A DNA stretch of 64,000 nucleotides. Origin: Sphaerosporella brunnea. Taxonomy: Eukaryota > Ascomycota > Pezizomycetes > Pezizales > Pyronemataceae. The notes beneath the pieces were generated by a model. That model saw nothing but the letters and a program-made list of their open reading frames with translations. It made no database searches and was not told the origin of the DNA. Numbering within the stretch: the first letter of the stretch is position 1; each line of letters starts with the position of its first letter. The translations under genes and the position numbers were made by a program. The stretch is taken from positions 62,001 through 126,000 of the forward strand of contig VXIS01000022.1 in the NCBI GenBank assembly GCA_008704415.1, in the 5' to 3' direction. Below, piece by piece: positions 12,044-22,821 of this stretch.

Positions 12044-12485
12044 GTTTTGTCCGCACGGAATTGCCCCGCCTGCCAAGATTATACCCGCTATCTCCTGATA
12101 CAGGCCTTTAAACCTGGGCAGCTGGCACATACGGGGCTCGACAGATGCTACGCAAAAGCCCTCGTCAAAACTTCCCTACGCATTCCCTAAAAAAGGGCTT
12201 CGTTGCCAAGAGCATCTGGTTGCATGAGACATCGTGTGTCAGGCACCGCTATTTACCAGCCGCGGTGATGCGGCCCCGCTCGGTGAAGGAGGGAGAGTGC
12301 CTGCCCGATTTTGGCACCCCGGATTCAGGGGAAATGATCTGGACAAAGCTGGAATGATACAGATGGGCGGAGTGAAGAGAACGTGGCTGTCAGAAACAAT
12401 TTCAACAGAGATAATACGGGGGACGCCTCTGTCTGAAACCAACTCGGAGCGAGGAACGCCACCGGGCCAGGTTGCGGTGGTTTCA
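12044..12485. other. Unassigned stretch next to a spliced gene
   Basis: A minus-strand frame at 12520-12239 (LLEIGQLHDETTATWPGG) overlaps the end of the spliced model at 12486-12843 in another frame. I cannot decide between them; a continuation or alternative 3' exon is possible. Confidence 0.25.
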
Positions 12486-12843
12486 TCATGCAGTTGTCCG
12501 ATTTCCAGCAGGGCCTCCAACCATCACTGTGGGACCGCAGAGTGGGAGGGCTTGCCGGTAGGGTTGACCTCCAAACGCGACACGCCATTCTTGGCAGCAT
12601 AGGAAAGAACACTCATAATCAGAAGTACCTACAAGAACAAAATAAAGATTACGTGGTATGCACGTCGAGCGGCACCATACGCTCCTTGCCATGAAGCTTG
12701 CACCTTGCCTCAGCCGTCTCGGAGACACAGTCAAAGCGCAGACAGCACAAACAAGGGTTACCAAAAATACCAGTGCAGGAGGGCGACGAGGCCGCAGCAG
12801 CAGCAGCCGCAGAAACAGACTGCTTCATAATGTCCTCATCCAT
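12486..12843 (-). CDS. Small Cys-rich protein, two exons (101 aa as modelled)
   Basis: Exon one (12843-12681) starts at an ATG with MDEDIMKQSV, an eight-Ala-containing stretch and a Cys cluster, CTGIFGNPCLCCLRFDC. A 52-nt intron (12680-12629) begins GTATGG and ends TTGTTCTTGTAG with a pyrimidine tract. Exon two (12628-12486) reads RTSDYECSFLCCQEW and ends at TGA. Phase is preserved exactly (phase 1 donor, matching acceptor frame). There is no obvious signal peptide at this start. The frame is open upstream of the ATG to a possible acceptor (TTTCAGACAG), so an earlier exon is possible. Family unknown; the two Cys clusters could bind metal. Confidence 0.45.
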
Positions 12844-14593
12844 ATCCTCCGCTGCTTGATGCTGTCTGAAAGACCCACTCCGACCAAGAAACTACATCCG
12901 TTGAGCAGCGATCGTGACACTCCTGCGCTGCCAAGGTGTTCAGGTTATTGCTTCCTCCGATCCTGCCCTACCAATCACTTTTTTGCGAATATGTTTGTTT
13001 GTTTCCAGGACGGGGCGGGTCTTACTGTTGTGTTTTCGAAAGCTGGAAGGGTTGGTCATGGTAAAGATGATGTCACCTCGCTTTTGACTCACCCATCCAG
13101 CTGAATGGTTCCACACTGTACCGAAAGGATGCGCTGGCTGCGGTAGAGCATCAGCTCGGATGTGGATGCGGTTTGGACGTCAGTATTGGGAGGGTTTGAG
13201 TCGGATTGGAGGGAGCTGTGAGGTGGTACGCCGGCGAGACAGTCTTTTTCTCGGCGTCAACTGGTGGTCAGCACCTCTACTGCGCGGTCGTTGTCAAAGG
13301 CAATACCTTCCTCGCTTGAATTGAGGTCGATTGTCGGCCAAGCAGTCACCGAGTACCATAACAAGATGCACCCGCCCCACGAAAGCCACCCAGGGAACCG
13401 GACGCCAAACCAAGAGAGGGAACCGCGCAGAAGCTTTTGCTGTCCCAATTTGCCTGGTTCCTTGGCTGCCACTAGCATTTCGCGCCGGGTGGGCATTGGA
13501 GCGGTGGACAGGAACCCCTCCAGACGATAAAACTCTGCCGCTTCGAGGTTTAGACATCGTTGAACAGCTTCTCTTCAACGCAGCGGCTCCGAGCCGTCAG
13601 GTTCCGCAACCCTGTAGGCGTTGGTAAGCTCCCGAATGCACACCTTCCGGTATTGGAAACTCTGTACGTACCGTTGTCCTGAATCAGAAATCACCCGGTG
13701 GTGGCGTCGGACGGTGAACACAAAGCGCGTCTGGCTCTAGCTGGTCACCGACGTACAGAGGCCTGGTCATGCGATCGGCGTTGTGCGCTCCAATCCCGTT
13801 CCTTCTTATTCCTGCCCCCTACAAGCAACGGATTCAATACCACCCTCGACTGTCCCCGAAAAAGCCGTGGATGTACATTCAATTTCGTATTCGTTGCTCG
13901 GCGGGCATCTTATCATTGTGGACTCTATCGCCCCAATTCTGCCGTCCGGCGACATGGCAGTCGCAATATTGCGCTTCACTGGACTCGTATGCGTAGTTAT
14001 GCGTGGACAGCGCGCCCAGGCGCACGCCGCGTAGTTGCGACCATCAACATTCGGCCACCTCGTCAAGTTGGCAGTACGCCTGGACACAGCACATCGCTTG
14101 GCTCGTGGGCTGCGACCAGTGCCACAACCACGTCCCCGAGGGCAATGTTGATGCGGGTGTGCGGTGGCATTCATTAACTTGTCGCAACTTCATCTGTTCG
14201 TATGAATGTTGCAGCTGCATCAGGTCCGATATCGATCGGCCACGGCATCGAAAGCTGTCCTGGGAGGGCAAACCGAGCCTGATGGTGTAGATACTGCTTG
14301 ACTAGCAACCACCTGACGCCGTCTCACCTCTATTTGGTTTTTCGGGCAAATCTCATGACCCTACAACGGCGCGCCTTTTGGGACACGAGGCCCAACCCGA
14401 ATATCGTCTGCCTTGGTCCATCCAGAAGTCTGGACACAACCACGCGACGCGTCCCCACGCTCGCCGGTTCTCAGCGCTCTTCATCAGTGCTGGAACTGGC
14501 GACTGAGGGATGCCAGCCGGCTCATCCGCATACATACGGCACTCATAGCAACCGGCCAGGTAAATAGCAACACGATTTGCCGCAGAGTCGCTC
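12844..14593 (+). other. Probable decayed or spliced gene region, unresolved
   Basis: Two plus-strand frames look coding: 13264-13430 (SIVGQAVTEYHNKMHPPHES) and 13480-13627 (ALERWTGTPPDDKTLPLRGL). No credible intron joins them; the only phase-consistent GT-AG pair is 34 nt, too short to trust. The remainder to 14593 has several overlapping short frames. Confidence 0.25.
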
Positions 14594-15343
14594 TTGGTTC
14601 AGTCTTTGACGACGCCCAGATCCATCAGCTCAAGCGGCAGTGCTTGCCACAGCCCGAGAACAATCAAGCATCTGGGTCTGGGAATATCAGAGGCCCAGTA
14701 TTCATCAATTGACGTTACTGATGGTGAGGGTTACAGACGATATACATGTTATTGGTGGTTTTTGGAGGATAGTCGGGTTCAGCAATGATCCAACGCTGTG
14801 TTTCTTCGTATAGGCAGATATGACCCGAGGGGTGAATCTCGGAGGACCCGCAGGCAACGGGGTTTAGTAGGAATGATGATTCAGGCCATTCGCGTGTTAG
14901 ACGTGACGGAACGCGTCCTGCCCACGCTGTCACTGGATCTAGTCGTGTCTGCAATCAACCGTGCTAACGCCGCCCTTCACAATCACAAAGGTCAGTATAT
15001 ACCACAGGAGAAAAGCAAACCATTCGCAACCCCTGAACACTGAGTGGCCTGTCTCTGTTCAGACACAGCCACCGGAGCAACTGAGTTAGACTGGGTAATT
15101 GCAGACGGCATGCTATCACGGCTTGTATGGCGGCGGCTGAGATATCTGTTGGGCGGATATGCGCACGATGAGAACCAGCGGCACTCGGCGTGCACAGAGC
15201 AACGCGGCTCCAGTCTAACAGTACCATACCTGCGCATCAGCGTTCCAGCATGCGGCGATGCATCTCAAGGATACACAGACCAAAGTAGCGCGATGGGTCA
15301 ACAGTTGATGCGGTTTGAGGGTCAAATACGTGGCCGTACCTAA
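14594..15343 (+). CDS. Hypothetical protein, three exons, 5' end unresolved
   Basis: Three plus-strand blocks join in phase. The first (to 14771) reads SIDVTDGEGYRRYTCYWWFL. A 42-nt GT-TATAG intron (14772-14813) follows. The second (14814-14990) reads RGLVGMMIQAIRVLDVTERV and SAINRANAALHNHK. A 72-nt intron (14991-15062) starts GTCAGT and ends CTGTCTCTGTTCAG, a good polypyrimidine acceptor. The third reads DTATGATELDWVIADGMLSR and LVWRRLRYLLGGYAHDENQR and ends at TAA near 15343. Both introns keep the frame. No domain is recognised. The first exon's start is uncertain because an alternative frame (RVALGSVFDDAQIHQLKRQ, 14580-14712) also looks coding. Confidence 0.4.
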
Positions 15344-16499
15344 GCCACACAGAATAGTTCGCGCATGATTGACAGCTGGGTATCATCCGGGGCAGACTCT
15401 GGCAAGCGGCACAGAGGGATTCCCAACGATGGACTGTGGGAGATTGATAAGACCCGGGCGGGACAATTGAAGATTTTTGAAGACACACCGGCAGATTGAA
15501 AAGAAGACTGGACCTGCGAGTCATACAAAGCAATCGCAGGTGAATGAGGCTTGATCAACACTAAATATGGTTCAGGAGTGGTACGGTGCGGGTTATCGCA
15601 CCCAGTTGCTTGGCGTAGTTGGCGCCCGCCCGCGACTCCGCGTACTGCTTTGACATTGGTGTTATGACGCGTCTCCCACGTTCCAAGGGTGGCATCAATC
15701 TGAACACAGATCATTGGGCAGGGTCGACATGTTTGACAAAGCACATGATGGTGCTTTCTAGGACCTTTTGCGTGCAGCGCGATGGAGCATGCTGTAATTC
15801 TATTGGGCTTGCGCAACGACGGTAGTGAGTGAATCAGAGTGATAGGTAGTGAGGCTCGATCGTAAGGGTTTGAGCATCATGATTAGCATAGAACTATAGC
15901 GAGCTATATAATTACACAAGCTTACTACCATCTTCAGGTTCATCCCTTTCTAGAACTTTCTCTTCTATCGCCCGATTTCAACAGAGCACAACAGGGCGCA
16001 GGGCACGCCATCCCCAGCGGTAGGATCTCCGGAGACAGATATAACGGCCTAACGGTACGAAATCTGAAAACCCGAAATCATCCCACGACGGCACCTCGGT
16101 GGTTGCAAGTAGAACCACAAGCGAAGACAGATGTCACGCGCATAAGGGACGATTGAGACTGGGGAAGAGCAGACGGCGATGACGAGCGTTGACGTTTGGA
16201 AGGAGGAGTACATTACCCGTGAATATTTGCCCTAACATTTACCCGCTTCCATGATGTGTGCCTCGCAGTTGGCAGTGCTTCTGGCTGCACGCGGCCCTCA
16301 CCTAACGAACCGACGTGCGCCGACACAATCAGGTTCAGCACAGCCATCAAATGGTGTAGCGTGACTGCGGGCTCGGGCGCACGGAGGGGCTGGCCCCTCC
16401 CCCAGGTTGACTGAGCTGGAGGATTTGGGCGTTGACGCAATGGAAGGATCTTAGCTGGATGGAAGGGTTTTTGGAAGCGTCTGCGCTTGTAGCAAGGAA
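15344..16499. other. No gene supported
   Basis: A 158-codon minus frame (15340-15816) overlaps the end of the plus-strand model and has no motif. The 15840-16210 stretch is AT-richer and may be flanking or intergenic DNA. Confidence 0.3.
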
Positions 16500-16928
16500 G
16501 GGTCCAGGTGTCGGGAGAGAGATTGCGCTGATCGGCGCGGGAAGAGCGGGACGATCTGGACGGACCTTGAGGCCCGTTAAATCGGGTCCGAGGACCCCCT
16601 CCCGAATCCTCTCCTCAACTCAGACCGCACGTCTTCACACAGTTTATGCCCGCCCACCGACAGCCCCTTTTCTTCGTTTGCTCCATTTCCCTGTAGCTCT
16701 GCTCACGGGCGAGGCTGGGAGGCGTTTAGGCTCGGCTCGGGGGGGCTCGGGGTTGGAGCCCTCTGTCCGGGCCAGGGGCAAACCTTAGGACACGTTGGAT
16801 GTCACGGTTTTGGTTCTTAGGTTTTCACAGTTATTTGTTCGATTTCAAGTTCTCTCAAATACAACACCGCGGTCTACAAGCCACCCGCCGGAACAAAGCA
16901 CCAGTCTCCACACCACCAAACCTTCACG
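16500..16928 (+). promoter_or_regulatory. Upstream region of the F-box gene, duplicated elsewhere
   Basis: This approximately 400-bp region directly precedes the F-box start codon and is repeated on the minus strand at 3777-4262. Conserved blocks include GACGGACCTTGAGGCCC, the AATCCTCTCCTCAACTCAGACC block and TTTTCACAGTTATTTGTTCG. It probably holds the promoter and 5' leader. No canonical TATA box is visible in it. Confidence 0.5.
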
Positions 16929-17500
16929 ATGCTCACGAAACTCTCGCCAGAGCTGCTCCACAACGTCTCTTCCTATCTGGACACCGACGGCCTGCAGGCT
17001 CTCAACGGGGTATGCCGGCAGATGCGGGCGCACCTCCTGAGCCTTTCCACCCGCGATCACATCAACCGCGCTCTCTTTAGCATTGGCACGGAATATGCCA
17101 CTCTCGGGTATGCTCCGACCACTGCGGCGCTGGAGCTCGCCGACGCCTTGAATGTGGCATGGCAGAAAAGCCTGGCGGTGATGCTGTGCTCTACCGACTA
17201 TGCCCTCATCGATTCTTATTACACCGCGCTGGGCCAGGGCGGTTGGGTCATGCTGGAGTGGTTGATCACCTGGCGGCGGCAGAAGCTGCTCGATCGACAG
17301 CGCGGTGAAAACCCCGGCTTTTGGTTCTCGATGACCCGGCGCGTGGCGCAACCATTCAGATTCTGGTAGGCACCGGCTTTGGGCCGCGCTGCGTTCGACA
17401 TTCTAACGGCGTTGTAGAAAACATTTTACTGGCGGCAACCCAAAGAGCTCTATATCCGCAAAGTAAGTTGACAACCCCGTCTATGATTGTGCATCGCTAG
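16929..17500 (+). pseudogene. F-box domain protein, frameshifted
   Basis: The ATG at 16929 opens with an F-box-like motif (LSPELLHNVSSYLDTDGLQA and VCRQMRAHLL, residues about 5-40), the module that binds Skp1 in SCF ubiquitin ligases. The frame is well formed to about 17325 (TALGQGGWVMLEWLITWRR), then ends at TAG 17367-17369. A shift near 17320 gives DDPARGATIQILVGTGFGP followed by VVENILLAATQRALYPQ and a stop at 17500, a better continuation. One indel therefore seems to have broken the gene. A GTAAGT at 17463 and an acceptor at 17522 (60 nt) could instead mark an intron leading to further exons. The substrate-binding part is not recognisable. Confidence 0.6.
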
Positions 17501-18945
17501 AGGCTGACATCGTTGACTACAGGAGACCAGGTTTTCAGCACTATCAGAAGGCAAGGTTTGGCAAACTGCCGCGGGAATTCTGTGGTTTTTGGCGGGATTC
17601 ATCAATTGGGAAGCAGGCGCGGGGTGGATCATACATACTGTCTTTTCGACCACAAATGTCATGTGAAAATGATCGATATTGGGCGGGGACATCATATATC
17701 CAATATGATGTTGAACCGGCGCCGACCCGTTCAGTGACCAATATCCATTTAGCCCGGAATCTGCTGGATACAATGGGGGCCATATGATACGAAACTGAGC
17801 CTGCTCGACAAAACGGCACATATATGGATAGCAAGATCTAAATGTTGCACCGATCGCTGACCAACCGGTCAATCCAACATGACTAAATCGATCTGAAGTG
17901 AACAGTGTTCCTGGTAGACCGGCCTTGCGTGTGGCTTCAACCTGCGGATGATTACGGATATGTTGCGCAACGCGGTGAACATGACCCCCGGTGCGGAGCA
18001 CGGATCTAGCATCTTGTTGGTTTTCCGTGCCTGCCGGACTCATGATATGTGGCAGTATCCCCGTTGAATTGAGACAATGTTGTGTTTTGCAGAGCCTGGT
18101 ATCGCGGCAAACACTCAAACCCGCTGCCACTATGTTTGGAAGCGCGTGCGTAACCGGAAGCACCTTAGAACGTCAGTAGTCACCGCGCAATCAGAGGCTT
18201 CTTTCCGGGACTGCACAGTCTTTTGGCAAGAACCTCTGACCGTTGAGCCCGGGACTCTGTGAGGGGAAACATGCGAACTCAGCTGTGGACAAGGGCGAAG
18301 GAAAAAGTGGGAGAACCATGCGTGTGAGTTGGAGCACACTCAGCGGGAGCGGTAAAAGTGAAGCGCAGGGCAAAGCTTTTTCCCACTTGACCTCGGACCC
18401 CTGTTGTGGAGGTCCGGCAGCCACGGTATGCTCTCTGTTGACATCACTCGCTCAATTGCCATGCATCGCTCGCTGTGACACATGCAGCATAGTCCCACAC
18501 TGGATTCATGGTCGTGGATTTAAGGAGCACCCAACTGTCGAAATTCCGTTTGCGGAGCCCATCCATACCGCAGGTTTAGGTGCATGGACCTGGACATTGC
18601 CATCATCTATCTCGGATGCCCGCGTCGGCGCAACCCCACCACTGGCTTCAACGTTGGCGCAGTTGAATGCTCTTGAGCTCGTCTTTCGGGGCATATCAGA
18701 ATGTCGTCATTCGTTACCTGGGGCAAATCTGGTGTGTGTTAGTGTTAGACAACGAGGTTGACAGAGGAGATTCGGCTCTTCGTTCTCACACAACGCCAGA
18801 GGGTGAAGCGTCGGATGTTTATGTACAGCACCGCGTGGGCAAATCACAACAACAGAAAAAGCAAAACTATTAAACTACGGAAAAGGGAAACGGAAAACAA
18901 CGGCATCAACAAACAAATCAAAGACAAACCCTAAACAAGGATAAA
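17501..18945. other. Possible further F-box exon and unassigned sequence
   Basis: After the candidate acceptor at 17522 all three plus frames read smoothly for 60-90 codons (for example FQHYQKARFGKLPREFCGFW), and a 237-codon minus frame covers 17450-18163. I cannot choose between them by eye. 18180-18945 has only short frames. Confidence 0.25.
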
Positions 18946-19674
18946 TCAAATCAAACCAATTTCCTTCACAAACGCCTGCTGCGTGATCCTGCCCAATGCC
19001 TTTGTCAAACCATCTGCCAATATCTCCTCAGAAGGGACGTGCTTAATCATAAGCCCCTCAGCGGCAACGGCCTCATGAAAGCCATGAAACCGGACGCGAA
19101 GGTGCCGGCTGTCTCCATTGAAATCCTCAGTACTTAAAACGGTGACCCAGGCAAAATCCTCGTTGAGGATAACGTGTTGTGAGTTGACCTGTTGGACGAC
19201 AAGGATGACGTGTGGGGTACTGGACGCCGCTTGCAGGCTCGGGCTAAGCTCAGAAAGGAGGCAAGAGAACCAGTCAATCTGCCGCTTGACCGCAGCGGAG
19301 GCTATCAGCTGTGATTCCATGGTTGACGGAGCGACAAGGGTCTGTTTCTTAGACTTCCGCAGGACCATGATGCGGAGAGTATAAAGTGGATACCCGCTAG
19401 TTGACTTGCCAGTGTGAGTCTCTCCGCGAAGGTCTGCATCTGCGAAGACAACAAGAGGGCTGTTATCCAAGTGGATTCCAGAGTTTGGGAGCGAGGTGAG
19501 GGCGAGCTTCCTGAATGCGGTGGCTTTGAAGCACCGCAAAAGATGTTTGACTGCGGTCCAATGGTTCTTGTCCAGGTTAGACGAGTATCGGCCAAATGTT
19601 GTAGACGCCTGCGCGATATCTTGGCGAGACCCAAGGACCATATCTAGGCGGCTTCCGGCCGGCTGTGGGTACAC
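18946..19674 (-). pseudogene. Copia RNase H domain
   Basis: A 242-codon frame reads from the end of the reverse transcriptase (LGSRQDIAQASTTFGRYSSN) into RNase H. Landmarks are VVFADADLRGETHTGKSTSG, SKKQTLVAPSTMESQLIASA (Glu), and HVPSEEILADGLTKAL near the C-terminus. The copy is open but lacks the rest of the polyprotein in frame. It ends in TAA at 18946, a natural position for the polyprotein end. Confidence 0.85.
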
Positions 19675-19689
19675 AGACTAGTTGACAGC

Positions 19690-20580
19690 CTCTGCGTGTT
19701 CCCCGTTCGCTCTAACCGTTCGCTCTAAGGACTGTTCCCCGTTTGTGCCGCACCGGGCCTGAGCTTCATACCTTCCTCCATTGGGGTATACCGTCATCGG
19801 CGGGCCCTCAAGCCATATTGCTCCTGAACCACCGCGATGTAATAGTGATTTTTCAAGTATCCGGATGCCGCAGAAACCCTAACCTTTGAGGTGGCTGCAA
19901 AGCGAGCTTTCCGGAGCTTCCCAAAGCTTGCGCAACAATCACCAACCCACCCAAGCAACGTCCTCGCAACTATCAGTAAAAGCAATCCAGCAATACTTAG
20001 GGGTAGGTGGTAATCCCCGGTTTGAAGCAAGGTTAATTGAGCGGTTGTAGGGGAAGCAATCGCCCCTTGAAGTTGTGCAGCATAAGTGACGAGAAGCCGA
20101 GAAACCGCTAAAGAGCGTCCACAGGTGGGAAAGAAGCACCACATTGTGAAGATTGAGCAGGGAAAGGGGCATGGGATTGATTCACGGCGATACTTTAAGC
20201 ACGTCTGCCGTCGAATCCTGTGGCCCGAGTGTGAACGCCTTGCTGCCAAAAATGCTAACTTCATCCTGACGGAGGACCGTTCGGCCTCACATGGCTCAGG
20301 CTATACGAATGAGGAGCCAGTCAAAGAAGGAGTCAGAAAAATGGATTGGCTACCCCATTGCGCAGAGTTTAACGGAGTCGAACGCATTTGGGCGTTCATG
20401 AAGACGAGAATTCAGACACGGCGAGGTCCCTGGCGGATTACAACTGTTCAGGATATGAACCGGGTTTTGCTGGAGGACTGGCATAAGACCACGATTGAGA
20501 AAATCAACCAAATATTTCTTCGTACCCTGTATGTTATTATGAATCTTTTTGACTTCTTTTTGAGCTCACCCCCGTAGATT
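19690..20580 (+). mobile_element. Tc1/mariner-like insertion inside the Copia element
   Basis: About 890 bp separate the Copia reverse transcriptase and RNase H fragments, and contain a plus-strand DD34E transposase fragment. I could not identify clean terminal inverted repeats or a TA duplication, so the boundaries are approximate. Confidence 0.55.
20086..20577 (+). pseudogene. Tc1/mariner-family DDE transposase, C-terminal part
   Basis: The frame contains ANFILTEDRSASH with the second catalytic Asp and WLPHCAEFNGVERIWAFMK with the catalytic Glu. Exactly 34 residues separate them, the DD34E spacing of Tc1-like enzymes. The downstream INQIFLRTL segment also fits the family C-terminus. The first catalytic Asp and the helix-turn-helix region are missing or out of frame upstream (19800-20085 is degraded). 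No active enzyme is expected. Confidence 0.8.
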
Positions 20581-21136
20581 TTGGAAAAAAACTGATGAAG
20601 AAAGTCGTTGTGGAGTGTTTTCTAAACGCATGGGCCTGGGTTAGCGTTTCCACCGCAGCGGGATACTTCAAAAATGGTCGAGTATCCGGACTGGTCGACG
20701 CAGGCGTCGCGGCGCTTGCGGTCAAGTTGAACATCAAGACTCCGGGCTGGAAATGTACCTCTATTGGAATTCTGGCACCCTTGGGAGGTGCGGCGCGGAA
20801 GCGGCCTTTAAAGGCCCCACAAATTGAAGTAAGGTTGTCGATGGTACTGGTGAGGATCGTAATATCCTCGACGTACACTAGGACAATGATGCCATCCCCG
20901 AGGAAAGCATCAGGCGCGGCGACCGAACCTCGAAGGGCAATGTGGTGTACCTGGAAATCAGAGGCGTCTCCAAACCAACCCTGCGCAGACTGCGTTAGGC
21001 CATAAAGGGTTCTTCGAAGGCGGACAAGAGGGCGCTCTCTGTTCCACGGGTCGTGCCAGTTTCCTTCAGGTAGGCGTAGGTGAATTGTTTCGTGAAGCGT
21101 ACTTCCTAGAAGGCAGCGGAGGATGGTGACTTGCAT
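20537..21136 (-). pseudogene. Copia reverse transcriptase fragment
   Basis: The frame contains VRLRRTLYGLTQSAQGWFG and the active-site stretch IIVLVYVEDITIL, where the usual YVDD reads YVED, a change at one catalytic Asp. The C-terminal residues run into the inserted Tc1/mariner sequence, so the end of the frame is not Copia. Upstream, 21469-21179 (about 96 codons, SDCSHPYDELVAMATHEAPQ) fits the linker before the reverse transcriptase. Confidence 0.8.
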
Positions 21137-21651
21137 CTTGCGCTGCGCTGCAATACGTCAGCAAAGGCGGATAATTAGTCATCGACAACCGGGTAGGATA
21201 TCGCATTGCGATCGAGCTGTAGCCGGAGCGGTATCTGTATTTGCAGCAATTAGAACTCTGCCGGAGCGCGTGCGGGTGCTGGTCTCTCGCAGCAATATAT
21301 TCATATCGATGGGCAAATTCTGTGGGGCCTCATGCGTAGCCATCGCCACAAGCTCATCATAGGGGTGGGAACAGTCGCTGAGGAAAGACTGAGTATCTTC
21401 GAAGTGCTTGAGGCGGTGATGAAGGAGGTTGCACTGTTGCTTCAAGCTGGTGCTGTTGACCTGCTTCATCTTCAGATTCGGTGGAGGTGGTTGCCGTCAC
21501 TGAGCCGCGCAGTGCTTTCCGCCTTGGATTCAATGCTTGTACAAGTAGTTGCCGCTGGTGATGTTGCTTGAGAGAAAGGAGCCGAATATACTGATCTTTC
21601 TAGAATTTCAGAGGTGACCGTAGATGGGCTTGCCGGAGAACCCGATCCAAG

Positions 21652-22092
21652 TCATTTTGAACGCACAATATCGCGTGCCAGCACCTGCCTTCTCGACACA
21701 AGGTCGTAAAGAGGATACTGCGTGGAGGTTGGAAGTGGGAATGCAATTTTTACTGTAAACAGCGACCTTAACAGAACACGAATTTGGCACACCAGAACGC
21801 TTAAGCATCGAGCGAGCGGGGTCCATGACCGGTTGGAGCGCTCGAAAATACCGTTCTGATGCGGGTTGTAGGGTGCAGAACGCTTAACCTGGATGCCTTC
21901 CTTGCCAAGGAACCTCAAGAGCGCCTCACTGGCGTATTCTTCAACACTATCCAGGCGCATTCGAAAAATTGGCAAACTCTCACGCTTTTCGACTGCCATC
22001 CTGTAGTTTTGGTCGCGGGAGAAGACTTCGGACTTGTAGGGAGGAAAATAAACGTGGGTATAGCCGGTTGCATCGTCGGTAAACACCAACAA
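21652..22092 (-). pseudogene. Copia integrase core fragment
   Basis: The frame starts VFTDDATGYTHVYFPPYKSE (catalytic Asp) and contains SAPYNPHQNGIFERSNRSW with the catalytic Glu, as in Copia integrases. Immediately upstream in another frame is LKVMHTD, the usual lead into the core, so a deletion or frameshift separates them. No HHCC zinc region remains in the fragment. Confidence 0.8.
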
Positions 22093-22154
22093 CGTCGGTG
22101 TGCATGACCTTAAGGGGTTGCCGGGCGGTTGGGGTTTCGCTGCTGTGCCAACCC

Positions 22155-22813
22155 CAGGGTTGTCAGTAGACGGCCGAAATACCCAGCCCTTGCGCGGCTG
22201 GCTTCATAGCCCAGCCAGCCGCGCCGGCTTTTTAAGTAGCCAGCCGCGTCGGCCGGCCGGCCAAGCTGCAACGGCTGCATCATCGAGTGATCGTCAGTGA
22301 GCGATATACTAGTACCCCACGGTCGTTCCCCCCCCCTTCAAGTTGCGAGACCCGTTAACCATTGTGCAATAATGGACCACTTTAACACACTCAGCACCCA
22401 GCCTTCCCTCCCTCTATCGCCATCCCGGGGCCATCAGGCACTGGTAGACCCACTTCTAGCGCAGGAGTTGGAGTCTGAGTCCTGGGCCCACCGCCCGCCC
22501 GCATTGTCTCTTAATCTGCCTTTTTTCCCGCCCGCGTAGTCTCTTAATCTACCTGTTTTCCCGGTCCACTATTGTATTTTTTGTTTGTCAATCAGAGAGA
22601 GGTGCTGTTTCTTTTACTAGTATCGGGTGTGCGCTCGTTCCATTTTCAATGCGAATGCCATCTATCCGCAGTAGCAAACTCTCCACGTCGCCCCGTGAAG
22701 AAGCCGGCTGCAGCCATTCGATGGCTGCAGCCCAAATAGCCCAGCCCGGCTGCCAAGGCAGCCGTTCGAAGCCCAGCCCAGCCGCGCCGGCCGGCTGGCT
22801 ACTGACAACCCTG
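22155..22813. mobile_element. Non-autonomous hAT element in the Copia remnant, 659 bp
   Basis: Ends are CAGGGTTGTCAGTAG and the inverted CTACTGACAACCCTG. The flanks are a perfect 8-bp duplication, gccaaccc, at 22147-22154 and 22814-22821. Subterminal (A)GCCAGCCGCGCCGGC repeats lie inside both ends. Excision restores the Copia sequence across the junction. No transposase frame is present. Confidence 0.9.
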
Positions 22814-22821
22814 GCCAACCC

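Larger units (their letters stand above)
18946..22146 (-). mobile_element. Ty1/Copia retrotransposon remnant, nested insertions
   Basis: On the minus strand the order is integrase (22146-21652), linker, reverse transcriptase (21136-20580) and RNase H (19674-18946), the Copia order. Gag, protease and LTRs are not recognisable. A Tc1/mariner-like transposase lies between reverse transcriptase and RNase H, and a hAT element interrupts the 5' side at 22155. All coding parts carry stops or frameshifts or have lost segments, so this is an old, dead copy. Confidence 0.85.

Noticed and set aside
17450..18163. 237-codon minus-strand frame as a gene
   Set aside because: No domain, and plus-strand frames over the same DNA read equally well. 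It ends near a donor-acceptor pair on the plus strand; length alone is not decisive.
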